NCBI RefSeq assembly: GCF_003086295.3
Contig: NC_092051.1
Coordinates: 71,673,772 to 71,737,771 of the forward strand
Length of the DNA stretch: 64,000 bases
Direction: 5' to 3'
Source of the DNA: Arachis hypogaea
Lineage: Eukaryota > Streptophyta > Magnoliopsida > Fabales > Fabaceae
Shown in pieces: positions 24,461 through 36,539 of the stretch. A model generated the notes under the pieces. That model did not search any database. It saw only the letters and a list, made by a program, of their open reading frames with translations, and was not told where the DNA came from. Position numbers and translations under genes: made by a program. The first letter of the stretch is position 1; the number at the start of each line of letters is the position of its first letter.

Positions 24461-27400
24461 GGGGAACCTGTCAAAGATGAGGCCATTACGGGTCGCCTTT
24501 AGGTGTTTTCCTCGTGATAGCGTCATTTAAAGAACGAGGGTCAGCACAACGTAAAAAAAAAAACCGGAGGAGCCTGCCGAAGATTAGGACATTACGGCTC
24601 GCGTTTAGGTCTCCTCCTCGAGATAGCGTCATTTAAAGAACGAGGGTGAGCACAACGTAAAAAAAAAACAAAAAAAACCGGAGGAGCCTGTCAAAGATGA
24701 GGCCATTATGGCTCGCCTTTAGGTGTCCTCCTCGGGATAGCATCATTTAAAAAATGAGGGTCAGCACAATGTAAAACCAAAAAAAAACCAGAAAAAAAAC
24801 CCGGGGAAACCTGTCAAAGATGAGGCCATTAGGGCTCGCCTTTAAGTGTCTTCCTCGGGATAGCGTCATTTAAAGAACGAGGGTCAGCACAACGTAATAA
24901 AAAAAAGGAAGAGAAAAACTTGAAAAAAAAATGGAGGAGCCTGCCAAAGATGAGGCCATTACGGCTTGCGTTTAGGTGTCCTCCTCGGAATAGCGTCATT
25001 TAAAGAATGAGGGTCAGCACAACGTAAAACAAAAAAAAAACCGGAAAAAAAAAACGCGGGAACCTGTCAAAGATGAGGCTATTAGGGCTCGCCTTTAGGT
25101 GTCTTTCTCGGGATAGCGTCATTTAAAGAACGAGGGTCAGCACAACGTAATAAAAAAAATCGGAGGAACCTACCGAAGATGAGCCTATTACGGCTCGCGT
25201 TTAGGTCTCCTCCTCGAGATAGCATCATTTAAAGAACGAGGGTCAGCACAACGTAAAAAAAAATCGGAAAAAAAAAAAACGGAGGAGAATTTCGAAGATG
25301 AGGCCATTACGGCTTGCGTTTAGGTGTCCTCCTCGGGATAGCGTCAATTAAAGAACGAGGGTCAGCACAACGTAAAAAAAAAGAAAAAATTAAAAAAATC
25401 GGAGGAGCCTGTCGAAGATGAGGTCATTACGGTTCGCCTTTAGGTGTCCACCTCGGGATTGCATCATTTAAAGAACGAGGGTCAGCACAACCTAAAAAAA
25501 ATCTGGAAAAAAAAAACCGGAGGAGCCTGTTGAAGATGAGGCCATTACTGCTTGCGTTTTGGTGTCCTCCTCGAGATAGCGTCATTTAAAGAACGAGGGT
25601 CAGCACAACGTATAAAAAAAACTGGAAAAAAAACCTGGGGGAACCTGTCAAAGATGAGGCCATTATGGCTCGCCTTTAGGTGTCTTCCTCGGGATAGCGT
25701 CATTTAAAGAACGAGGGTCAGCACAACGTAATAAAAAAAAGGAAGAAAAAAACTTGAAAAAAGAAGAAACGGAGGAGCCTGCCGAAGATGAGGCCATTAC
25801 GGCTCGCCTTAAGGTGACCTCCTCAGGAGAGCGTCATTTAAAGAACGAGGGTCAGCACAACGTAAAAAAAAAGAAAAAAAAAAACCGGAGGAGCCTACCG
25901 AAGATGAGCACAATACCGCTTGCGTTTAGGTCTCCTCTTCGAGATAGCGTCATTTAAAGAACGAGGGTCTGCACAACGTAAAAAAAAAAAAACCGGAGGA
26001 GCCTGTCGAAGATGAGGCCATTACGGCTCGCCTTTAGGTGTCCTCCTCGGGATAGCATCATTTAAAGAACGAGGGTCAGCACAACGTAAAAAAAGATTTG
26101 GAAAAAAAACCGGAGGAGCCTGTTGAAGATGAGGCCATTACGGTTCGCCTTTAGGTGTCTTCCTCGGGATAGCGTCATTTAAGGAACGAGGGTCAGCACA
26201 ACGAAATAAAAAAAAAAGGAAGAAAAAAACTAGAAAAAAAAAACGGAGGAGCCTACCGAAGATGAGGCCATTACGGCTCGCTTTAAGGTGACCTCCTCAG
26301 GATAGCATCATTTAAAGAACGAGGGTCAGCAGAACGTAAAAAAAAAAACAGGAGGAGCCTGCCGAAGAGGAGGCCATTACGGCTCGTGTTTAGGTCTCCC
26401 CCTCGAGATAGCGTCATTTAAAGAACGATGGTCAGCACAACGTAAAAAAAAAGGGAGGAACCTTCCAAAGATGAGGCCATTACGGCTTGCCTTTAGGAGT
26501 CTCCCTCGGGATAACATCATTTAAAGAACGAGGGTCAGCACAACGAAAAAAAAAAGATCGGAGGAGCCTGCAGAAAACGAGGCCATTACGGCTTGAGTTT
26601 TGGTGTCCTCCTCGGGATAGTGTCATTTAAAGAACGAGGGTCAGCACAACGTAAAAAAAAACAAAAAAAAACCGGAGGAGCCTGTCGAAGATGAGGCCAT
26701 TACGGCTCGCCTTTAGGTGTCCTCCTCAGGATAGCATCATTTAAAGAACGAGGGTCAGCACAACGCAAAAAAAAAAGGAAAAAAACCGGACGAACCTGCC
26801 AAAGATGCGGCCATTATCACTCGCCTTTAGGTGTCTTCCTTGGGATAGCGTCATTTAAAGAACGAAGGTCAGCACAACATAAAAAAAAAGGAAAAAAAGA
26901 CGGTGGAGCCTGCCAAAGATGAGGCCATTACGGCTCGCCTTAAGGTGACCTCCTCAGGATAGCGTCATTTAAAGAACGAGGGTCAGCACAACGTAAAAAA
27001 AAAAAAAAAAAAGCTGGAGGAGCCTACCAAAGATGAGGCCATTACGGCTTGCGTTTAGGTGTCCTCCTCGGGATAGCGTCATTTAAAGAACGAGGGTCAG
27101 CACAACGTAAAAAAAAAAAACAAAAAAACCGGAGTAGCCTGTCGAAGATAAGGCCATTACGGCTCGCCTTTAGGTGTCCTCCTCAGGATAGCGTCATTTA
27201 AAGAACGAGGGTCAGCACAACGTATAAAAAAAATTGGAAAAAAAAAAACCCGGGGGAACCTGTCAAAGATGAGGCTATTACGGCTCGCCTTTAGGTGTCT
27301 TCCTCGGGATAGCGTCATTTAAAGAACGAGGGTCAGGACAACGTAAAAAAAAAAAACAAAAAAAACCGGAGGAGCCTATCGAAGATGAGGCCATTACGAC

Positions 27401-28480
27401 TCGCTTTAAGGTTACCTCCTCAGGATAGCGTCATTTAAAGAACGAGGGTCAGCACAACGTAAAAAAAAAAAAAAAACCCGAAGGAGCCTGCCGAAGATGA
27501 GGCCATTACGGCTTGCGTTTAAGTGTCCTCCTCGGGATAGCATCATTTAAAGAACGAGGGTCAGCACAACACAAAAAAAAAGGGGAAAAAAACCCATGGA
27601 ACCTGCCAAAGATGAGGCCATTACGGCTCACCTTTAGGTGTCCTCCTCGGGATAGCATCATTTAAAGAACGAGGGTCAGCACAACGTAAAAAAAAATCTG
27701 GAAAAAAAAAACCGGAGGAGCTTGCCGAAGATGAGGCCATTACAGCTTACGTTTAGGTGTCCTCCTCGAGATAGCGTCATTTAAAGAACGAGGGTCAGCA
27801 CAACGTATAAAAAAAAAACCGGAAAAAAAACCCGTGGGAACCTGTTAAAGATGAGGCCATTACGGCTCGCCTTTAGGTGTCTTCCTCGGGATAGCGTCAT
27901 TTAAAGAACGAGGGTCAGCACAACGTAACAAAAAAAAAGGAAGAAAAAAACTTGAAAAAATAAGAAACGGAAGAGCCTGCCGAAGATCAGGCCATTACGG
28001 CTCGCCTTAAGGTGACCTCCTCAGGATAGCGTCATTTAAAGAACGAGGGTCAGCACAACATTAAAAAAAAAAAAACCGGAGGACCCTGCCGAAGATGAGC
28101 ACATTACGGTTCGCGTTTAGGTCTCCTCCTCGAGATAGCGTCATTCAAAGAACGAGGGTCTGCACAACGTAAAAAAAAAAAAAACCGGAGGAGCCTTTAG
28201 GTGTCCTCCTCGGGATAGCATCATTTAAAGAACGAGGATCAGCACAACGTAAAAAAAAAAAAGGAAGAAAAAAACTAGAAAAAAAAATGGAGGAGCCTGC
28301 CGAAGATGAGGCCATTACGGCTCGCTTTAAGGTGACCTCCTCAGGATAGCATCATTTAAAGAATGAGAGTCAGCACAACGTAAAAAAAAAAAAAACCGGA
28401 GGACCCTGCCGAAGATGAGGCCATTACGGCTCGTGTTTAGGTCTCCTCCTTGAGATAGCGTCATTTAAAGAACGATGGTC
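24460..28480 (+). repeat. Satellite segmental duplication, left copy (period ~5.17 kb)
   Basis: Rare markers recur about 5170 bp later. These are GGAAGAGAAAAACTTG near 24907, the CAGGAGAGCG variant near 25824, CACAATACCGCTTGCG near 25909, and a truncated monomer near 28187. Boundaries are approximate. Confidence 0.85.
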
Positions 28481-29629
28481 AGCACAACGTAAAAAAAGGG
28501 AGGAACCTTCCGAAGATGAGGCCATTACGGCTTGCCTTTAGGTGTCCTCCTCGAGGTAACGTCATTTAAAGAACGAGGGTTAGCACAACGTAAAAAAAAT
28601 CGGAAAAAAAAACCCGAGGATCCTACCGAAGATGAGGCCATTACGGCTTGCCTTTAGGTGCCCTCCTCGGGATAACATCATTTAAAGAACGAGGGTCGGC
28701 ACAATGTAAAAAAAAAATCCGGAGGAGCATGCCGAAGATGAGGCCATTACGGCTTGCGTTTAAGTGTCCTCCTCGTTATAGCGTCATTTAAAGAACGAGG
28801 GTCAGCACAATGTAAAAAAAAACAAAAAAAACCGGAGGAGCATGTCGAAGATGAGGCCATTACGGCTTGCCTTTAGGTGTCCTCCTCAGGATAGCATCAT
28901 TTAAAGAACGAGGGTCGGCACAACGCAAAAAAAAAAGAGGAAAAAAACCGGAGGAATCTGCCAAAGATGCGGCCATTACGGCTCGCCTTTAGGTGTCTTC
29001 CTCAGGATAGCGTCATTTAAAGAACGAAGGTCAGCACAACGTAAAAAAAAAAAAAAACTAGAGGAGCCTGCTGAAGATGAGGCCATTACGGCATGCGTTT
29101 AGGTGTCCTCCTCGGGATAGCGTCATTTAAAGAACGAGTGTCAGCACAACGTATAAAAAAATCAGAAGAAAAAAACCGGGGGAACCTGTCAAAGATGAGG
29201 CCATTACGGCTCGCCTTGAGGTGTGTTCCTCGGGATAGCGTCATTTAAAGAACGAGGGTCAGCACAACGTACAAAAGAAAATAAACCGGAGGAGTCTACC
29301 GAAGATGAGGCCATTACGGCTCGCGTTTAGGTCTCCTCCTCGAGATAGCATCATTTAAAGAAAGATGGTCAGCACAACGTAAAAAAAAAAGGGAGGAACC
29401 TTCCGAAGATGAGGCCATTACGGCTTGCCTTTAGGTGTCCTCCTCGGGGTAGCGTCATTTAAAGAACGAGGGTCAGCACAACGTAAAAAAAAAACCGAAA
29501 AAAAAACCCGAGGAGCCTACCGAAGATGAGGCCATTACGGCATGCGTTTAGGTGTCCTCCTCGGGATAGCGTCATTTAAAGAACGAGGGTCCGCACAACG
29601 TATAAAAAAAATCGAAAAAAAAAACCCGG

Positions 29630-32600
29630 GGGAACCTGTCACAGATGAGGCCATTACGGGTCGCCTTTAGGTGTTTTCCTCTTGATAGCGTCATTTAAAG
29701 AACGAGGGTCAGCACAACGTAAAAAAAAAAAAAAAAACTGGAGGAGCCTGCCGAAGATTAGGACATTACGGCTCGCGTTTTGGTCTCCTCCTCGAGATAG
29801 CGTCATTTAAAGAACGAGGGTTAGCACAACGAAAAAAAAAAACAAAAAAAACCGGAGGATCCTGTCAAAGATGAGGCCATTATGGCTCGCCTTTAGGTGT
29901 CCTCCTCGGGATAGCATCATTTAAAAAATGAGGGTCAGCACAATGTAAAACCAAAAAAAAACCAGAAAAAGAAACCCGGGGAAACCTGTCGAAGATGAGG
30001 CCATTAGGGCTCGCCTTTAGGTGTCTTCCTCGGGATAGCGTCATTTAAAGAACGAGGGTCAGCACAACGTAATAAAAAAAAAGGAAGAGAAAAACTTGAA
30101 AAAAAAATGGAGGAGCCTGCCAAAGATGAGGCCATTACGGCTTGCGTTTAGGTGTCCTCCTCGGAATAGCGTCATTTAAAGAATGAGGGTCAGCACAACG
30201 TAAAACGAAAAAAAAACCGGAAAAAAAAAACGCGGGAACCTGTCAAAGATGAGGCCATTAGGGCTCGCCTTTAGGTGTCTTTCTCGGGATAGCGTCATTT
30301 AAAGAACGAGGGTCAGCACAACGTAATAAAAAAAATCGGAGGAACCTACCGAAGATGAGCCTATTACGGCTCGCGTTTAGGTCTCCTCCTCGAGATAGCA
30401 TCATTTAAAGAACGAGGGTCAGCACAACGTAAAAAAAAATCGGAAAAAAAAACGGAGGAGAATTTCGAAGATGAGGCCATTACGGCTTGCGTTTAGGTGT
30501 CCTCCTCGGGATAGCGTCAATTAAAGAACGAGGGTCAGCACAACGTAAAAAAAAGAAAAAATTAAAAAAATCGGAGGAGCCTGTCGAAGATGAGGTCATT
30601 ACGGTTCGCCTTTAGGTGTCCACCTCGGGATTGCATCATTTAAAGAACGAGGGTCAGCACAACGTAAAAAAAATCTGGAAAAAAAAACCGGAGGAGCCTG
30701 TTGAAGATGAGGCCATTACTGCTTGCGTTTTGGTGTCCTCCTCGAGATAGCGTCATTTAAAGAACGAGGGTCAGCACAACGTATAAAAAAAACTGGAAAA
30801 AAAACCCGGGGGAACCTGTCAAAGATGAGGCCATTATGGCTCGCCTTTAGGTGTCTTCCTCGGGATAGCGTCATTTAAAGAACGAGGGTCAGCACAACGT
30901 AATAAAAAAAAGGAAGAAAAAAACTTGAAAAAAGAAGAAACAGAGGAGCCTGCCGAAGATGAGGCCATTACGGCTCGCCTTAAGGTGACCTCCTCAGGAG
31001 AGCGTCATTTAAAGAACGAGGGTCAGCACAACGTAAAAAAAAAGAAAAAAAAAAAACCGGAGGAGCCTACCGAAGATGAGCACAATACCGCTTGCGTTTA
31101 GGTCTCTTCTTCGAGATAGCGTCATTTAAAGAACGAGGGTCTGCACAACGTAAAAAAAAAAAAAACCGGAGGAGCCTGTCGAAGATGAGGCCATTACGGC
31201 TCGCCTTTAGGTGTCCTCCTCGGGATAGCATCATTTAAAGAACGAGGGTCAGCACAACGTAAAAAAAGATCTGGAAAAAAAACCGGAGGAGCCTGTTGAA
31301 GATGAGGCCATTACGGTTCGCCTTTAGGTGTCTTCCTCGGGATAGCGTCATTTAAGGAACGAGGGTCAGCACAACGAAATAAAAATAAAGGAAGAAAAAA
31401 ACTAGAAAAAAAAAACGGAGGAGCCTACCGAAGATGAGGCCATTACGGCTCGCTTTAAGGTGACCTCCTCAGGATAGCATCATTTAAAGAACGAGGGTCA
31501 GCAGAACGTAAAAAAAAAAACCGGAGGAGCCTGCCGAAGAGGAGGCCATTACGGCTCGTGTTTAGGTCTCCTCCTCGAGATAGCGTCATTTAAAGAACGA
31601 TGGTCAGCACAACGTAAAAAAAAAGGGAGGAACCTTCCAAAGATGAGGCCATTACGGCTTGCCTTTAGGAGTCTCCCTCGGGATAACATCATTTAAAGAA
31701 CGAGGGTCAGCACAACGAAAAAAAAAAGATCGGAGGAGCCTGCCGAAGACGAGGCCATTACGGCTTGAGTTTTGGTGTCCTCCTCGGGATAGTGTCATTT
31801 AAAGAACGAGGGTCAGCACAACGTAAAAAAAAAAACAAAAAAAACCGGAGGAGCCTGTCGAAGATGAGGCCATTACGGCTCGCCTTTAGGTGTCCTCCTC
31901 AGGATAGCATCATTTAAAGAACGAGGGTCAGCACAACGCAAAAAAAAAGGAAAAAAACCGGACGAACCTGCCAAAGATGCGGCCATTACCGCTCGCCTTT
32001 AGGTGTCTTCCTTGGGATAGCGTCATTTAAAGAACGAAGGTCACCACAACATAAAAAAAAAGGAAAAAAAGACGGTGGAGCCTGCCAAAGATGAGGCCAT
32101 TACGGCTCGCCTTAAGGTGACCTCCTCAGGATAGCGTCATTTAAAGAACGAGGGTCAGCACAACGTAAAAAAAAAAAAAAAAAAGCTGGAGGAGCCTGCC
32201 AAAGATGAGGCCATTACGGCTTGCGTTTAGGTGTCCTCCTCGGGATAGCGTCATTTAAAGAACGAGGGTCAGCACAACGTAAAAAAAAAAACAAAAAAAC
32301 CGGAGTAGCCTGTCGAAGATAAGGCCATTACGGCTCGCCTTTAGGTGTCCTCCTCAGGATAGCGTCATTTAAAGAACGAGGGTCAGCACAACGTATAAAA
32401 AAAAATTGGAAAAAAAAAACCCGGGGGAACCTGTCAAAGATGAGGCTATTACGGCTCGCCTTTAGGTGTCCTCCTCGGGATAGCGTCATTTAAAGAACGA
32501 GGGTCAGGACAACGTAAAAAAAAAAAACAAAAAAAACCGGAGGAGCCTATCGAAGATGAGGCCATTACGACTCGCTTTAAGGTTACCTCCTCAGGATAGC

Positions 32601-33660
32601 GTCATTTAAAGAACGAGGGTCAGCACAACGTAAAAAAAAAAAAAAAAAAACCCGAAGGAGCCTGCCGAAGATGAGGCCATTACGGCTTGCGTTTAAGTGT
32701 CCTCCTCGGGATAGCATCATTTAAAGAACGAGGGTCAGCACAACACAAAAAAAAAGGGAAAAAAAACCCATGGAACCTGCCAAAGATGAGGCCATTACGG
32801 CTCACCTTTAGGTGTCCTCCTCGGGATAGCATCATTTAAAGAACGAGGGTCAGCACAACGTAAAAAAAAATCTGGAAAAAAAAAACCGGAGGAGCCTGCC
32901 GAAGATGAGGCCATTACAGCTTACGTTTAGGTGTCCTCCTCGAGATAGCGTCATTTAAAGAACGAGGGTCAGCACAACGTATAAAAAAAAACCGGAAAAA
33001 AAACCCGTGGGAACCTGTTAAAGATGAGGCCATTACGGCTCGCCTTTAGGTGTCTTCCTCGGGATAGCGTCATTTAAAGAACGAGGGTCAGCACAACGTA
33101 ATAAAAAAAAAGGAAGAAAAAAACTTGAAAAAATAAGAAACGGAAGAGCCTGCCGAAGATCAGGCCATTACGGCTCGCCTTAAGGTGACCTCGTCAGGGA
33201 TAGCGTCATTTAAAGAACGAGGGTCAGCACAACATAAAAAAAAAAAAAAAACCGGAGGAGCCTGCCGAAGATGAGCACATTACGGTTCGCGTTTAGGTCT
33301 CCTCCTCGAGATAGCGTCATTCAAAGAACGAGGGTCTGCACAACGTAAAAAAAAAAAAAACCGGAGGAGCCTTTAGGTGTCCTCCTCGGGATAGCATCAT
33401 TTAAAGAACGAGGGTCAGCACAACGTAAAAAAAAAAGGAAGAAAAAAACTAGAAAAAAAAAACGGAGGAGCCTGCCGAAGATGAGGCCATTACGGCTCGC
33501 TTTAAGGTGACCTCCTCAGGATAGCATCATTTAAAGAATGAGAGTCAGCACAACGTGAAAAAAAAAAAACCGGAGGACCCTGCCGAAGATGAGGCCATTA
33601 CGGCTCGTGTTTAGGTCTCCTCCTTGAGATAGCGTCATTTAAAGAACGATGGTCAGCACA
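29630..33660 (+). repeat. Satellite segmental duplication, right copy
   Basis: Second copy of 24460-28480. CAGGAGAGCG recurs near 30994, CACAATACCGCTTGCG near 31081, and the truncated monomer near 33363. Few base differences are visible, so this is a young duplication. Confidence 0.85.
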
Positions 33661-34657
33661 ACGTAAAAAAAAAAGGGAGGAACCTTCCGAAGATGAGGCC
33701 ATTACGGCTTGCCTTTAGGAGTCCTCCTCGGGGTAGCGTCATTTAAAGAACGAGGGTCAGCACAACGTAAAAAAAAAAAACCAAAAAAAAAACCCGAGGA
33801 GCCTACCGAAGATGAGTCCATTACGGCTTGCCTTTAGGTGTCCTCCTCGGGATAACGTCATTTAAAGAACAAGGGTCGGCACAACGTAAAAAAAAAAAAA
33901 TCGGAGGAGCCTGCCGAAGATGAGGCCATTACGGCTTGCGTTTTGGTGTCCTCCTCGGGATAGCGTCATTTAAAGAATGAGGGTCAGCACAACGTAAAAA
34001 AAAATAAAAAAACCGGAGGAGCCTGTCGAAGATGAGGCCATTACGGCTCGTCTTTAGGTGTCCTCCTCAGGATAGCATCATTTAAAGAACGAGGGTCAGC
34101 ACAACGCAAAAAAAAAGGAAAAAAAACTAGAGGAACCTGCCAAAGATGCGGCCATTACGGCTCGCCTTTAGGTGTCTTCCTTGGGATAGCGTCATTTAAA
34201 GAACGAAGGTCAGCACAACGTAAAAAAAAAAGAAAAAAAAACGGTGGAGCCTGCCGAAGATGAGTCCATTACGGCTCGCCTTAAGGTGACCTCCTCAGGA
34301 TAGCGTCATTTAAAGAACGAGGGTCAGCACAACGTAAAAAAAAAATAAAAAAAAGCTGGAGGAGCCTGCCGAAGATGAGGCCATTACGGCTTGCGTTTAG
34401 GTGTCCTCCTCGGGATAGCGTCATTTAAAGAACGAGGGTCAGCACAACGTAAAAAAAAAAACAAAAAAAAACCGGAGGAGCCTGTCGAAGATGAGGCCAT
34501 TACGGCTCGCCTTTAGGTGTCCTCCTCGGGGTAGCATCATTTAAAGAACGAGGGTCAGCACAACGCAAAAAACAAAAAGGAAAAAAAACCGGAGGAACCT
34601 GCCAAAGATGCGGCCATTACGGCTCGCCTTTAGGTGTCTTCCTTGGGATAGCGTCAT

Positions 34658-35356
34658 TTAAAGAACTTCAGCCATCTCCTGGATGCTATCTGCTATGAGT
34701 TGGGCAAAGTCGATTTCCCCACCATGTAGGATGCAGTATGTCAGGAGAGCTTTCTTGATTATGACTGATGAGGTATTCGCAGTGGGGAGTATTGATCCCC
34801 TTACCACCTCATACCACCCCTTTGCCTCGGGTCTGAGATCAAGTCTCTTCAGACAACTCGGGGTTCCCTGTGAGTCTCTTTCCCAGTCTCTTCCTTCAAT
34901 ACATAATCCCTCCAATATTTCATCAGGATCATTATCACCACGCAGTCTGTCTTCATAGCTAAGCTCATCGTAAGTTATGGTTCTCAACTTTAGAGCTCTT
35001 GTGATTGATGGTGGGCTAAAGTCCACTTCAACACCTCTGACATAACTTTTGTACGATGGGCTGTTTTCGTTCTTCTTAACCACATTGGCATAGAACTCCC
35101 TTATCATCACCGCACTAATATCAGTGAGGGGACGGCACAGAAGATCCCATCTTCTTTCCTTGGTGATTTGTCGCATAATAGGGTATTCTCCTTCCCTTAG
35201 TTCGAACCCCATTTCAGGGATGACAATCTTTGTTTTCATGAGTCTATTGTATCTGGCTTCATGAAATTGGGATTTGAACCTCTTTGTGTCATAGGATGGA
35301 GGTTCTGTCACCATTGGTTCCTTTCCTGGTCTTCTTCTTGAACTTGAAGGAGCCAT
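34658..35356 (-). pseudogene. Env-position ORF, putative plant transposon protein domain; 3' end lost
   Basis: 232 codons open from a Met followed by a Ser/Arg-rich basic start (SSSRRRPGKEP) to TAA. The body resembles the plant repeat proteins annotated as 'putative plant transposon protein' (Pfam Transposase_32, recalled, not searched). Supporting segments are a YVRGVEVDFSP stretch near residues 104-114, then ITRAL, and RPEAKGWYEVVRGS further on. It lies 3' of gag-protease and the hairpin, where Athila elements keep their env-like ORF. No signal peptide or clear membrane segment is seen. The last codons and stop (GTTCTTTAA) are antisense satellite, so the natural C terminus is gone. Function is unknown, and a role in packaging or transport would be a guess. 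Confidence 0.7.
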
Positions 35357-36344
35357 TGATTATGTGTGTGAAGAAGAGATAAGTGAGGTTGTGTTTGGAG
35401 TGATGTCCGGTTTTATTGTAGAGAGGAAAAGGAAATTGTGTGCTTTGAGTGAGAGTGGCTTGTATGAAAGTTTTCTTTATGATGTGTTGGAGGCTATTTA
35501 TGGACAAGGTTTCCAAGTTTCCCAACAAGATCACAAGAGAGGATTGCATTCGGTTATGATGATGAAGGGTGAGGATTGAGTTGAATAGTATAGAAATTCA
35601 TGAAATGGATGGCCTGCATGTATTGTTGAAGCTTGACAAGGATTCTCTTCCTATTGGTTGCATGCTCTTTCGGTGTCCAATGGTGCATGCATGCAGATTT
35701 TGCTTTCCAAGATTGGCACACCTCTCTAGGCACATGTGATCCTTTTCTTGACTTGTCATAACCGTTCCTTCCTCTTGTCTTTTCTTCAAACCCCTTTTTT
35801 TCTAATTAAATCAAAATGAAATGCTTCAGAACTTATTTAAAGCATGGTGGTCAAGTGGTATATGCTTACATTTTATATTATGGTCCTTAGTTGTGAAAGA
35901 TCAATTGTGTCCCTGAACCAAGGTTTGGTGAACACCAAACTTGTTTCTTGCTCAATGATTAGAATAAACGCTTGTTACAATTGATACTTTCACCATAAGT
36001 GCCAATTTATCTCTTAGCATAAATTTCTAAAACAAAACAATGTATGATCCATCTTTGCATGATTTTGCTTTTCTGAACAAAAGTAAAAAAATTTTTTCTC
36101 AAAATTCGTACACATGCAGACACCAAACTTAATGTTTGGTCATATACTTCACCAAAATGACTAAGTATATGATCTAAGAATGCTTGAAATGTTAACTTTT
36201 GTGTGCTGTCAAGCACACCAAACTTAGATGTCTGGCATGTATTTCAAAGCAGTGTATGCATCTGTCAAGGATGTCTAGACAAATTCAAAATCATGCTAAA
36301 GTGATCACACTTTATTGAATTTAAAAGCAAGCAAGAATCATAAA
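35357..36344 (-). other. Noncoding spacer of element 1 with TTTGGTG hairpins
   Basis: No ORF here looks like a gene. On the - strand it holds hairpins built on the AAGTTTGGTG motif at 35921-35942 (GGTTTGGTGAACACCAAACT on +), 36120-36140 and 36201-36227. The last has the stem GTGTGCT/AGCACAC. The same motif stands at the 3' LTR boundary of elements 2 and 3. Confidence 0.6.
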
Positions 36345-36364
36345 TCATGGGTTGCCTCCCATGA
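36345..36364 (-). promoter_or_regulatory. Conserved AGGCAA-loop hairpin, element 1
   Basis: On the - strand TCATGGG and CCCATGA form a perfect 7-bp stem around loop AGGCAA, preceded by AGCGCTTC. It lies 176 nt 3' of the last codon block of the gag-protease frame. Elements 2 and 3 have the same loop with stem GTTGGG/CCCAAC. Function is unknown. Confidence 0.75.
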
Positions 36365-36539
36365 AGCGCTCGTTTATTGTCATTAGCTTGACATTGACCC
36401 CCTCTTTTTATGGTGGTTGATGACTGTAGTGCCTCAACTTGTCCCCTCTGATCGTGAGCTTCTTTTTTGTTCCTTGGTGCTCTATTTCAGCATGTTTTAG
36501 TGAGAGTATTTTGCTCACAGTATAGTAATCATCAGTCTG

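Larger units (their letters stand above)
15500..34656 (+). repeat. Satellite array, segment D (main block)
   Basis: About 170 head-to-tail monomers without a foreign insertion. It opens with a copy of segment C (15500-17950), continues into two related ~3.4-3.7 kb blocks (17950-21310 and 21310-24460), then a ~5.17-kb repeat (24460-28480 again at 29630-33660), with 28480-29640 matching 21655-22810. It breaks off inside a monomer after TTTAAAGAAC, where element 1 begins. No coding potential was found, and short ORFs through A-rich linkers are chance. Confidence 0.94.

Noticed and set aside
25754..25957. 67-codon Lys/Glu-rich ORF in the satellite
   Set aside because: Runs through A-rich linkers and one core. 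Neighbouring monomers break it with indels.
1..34656. CRISPR-like look of repeated cores with variable linkers
   Set aside because: Repeats are long and diverged, linkers are A-runs, the context is plant LTR elements, and no cas genes exist.
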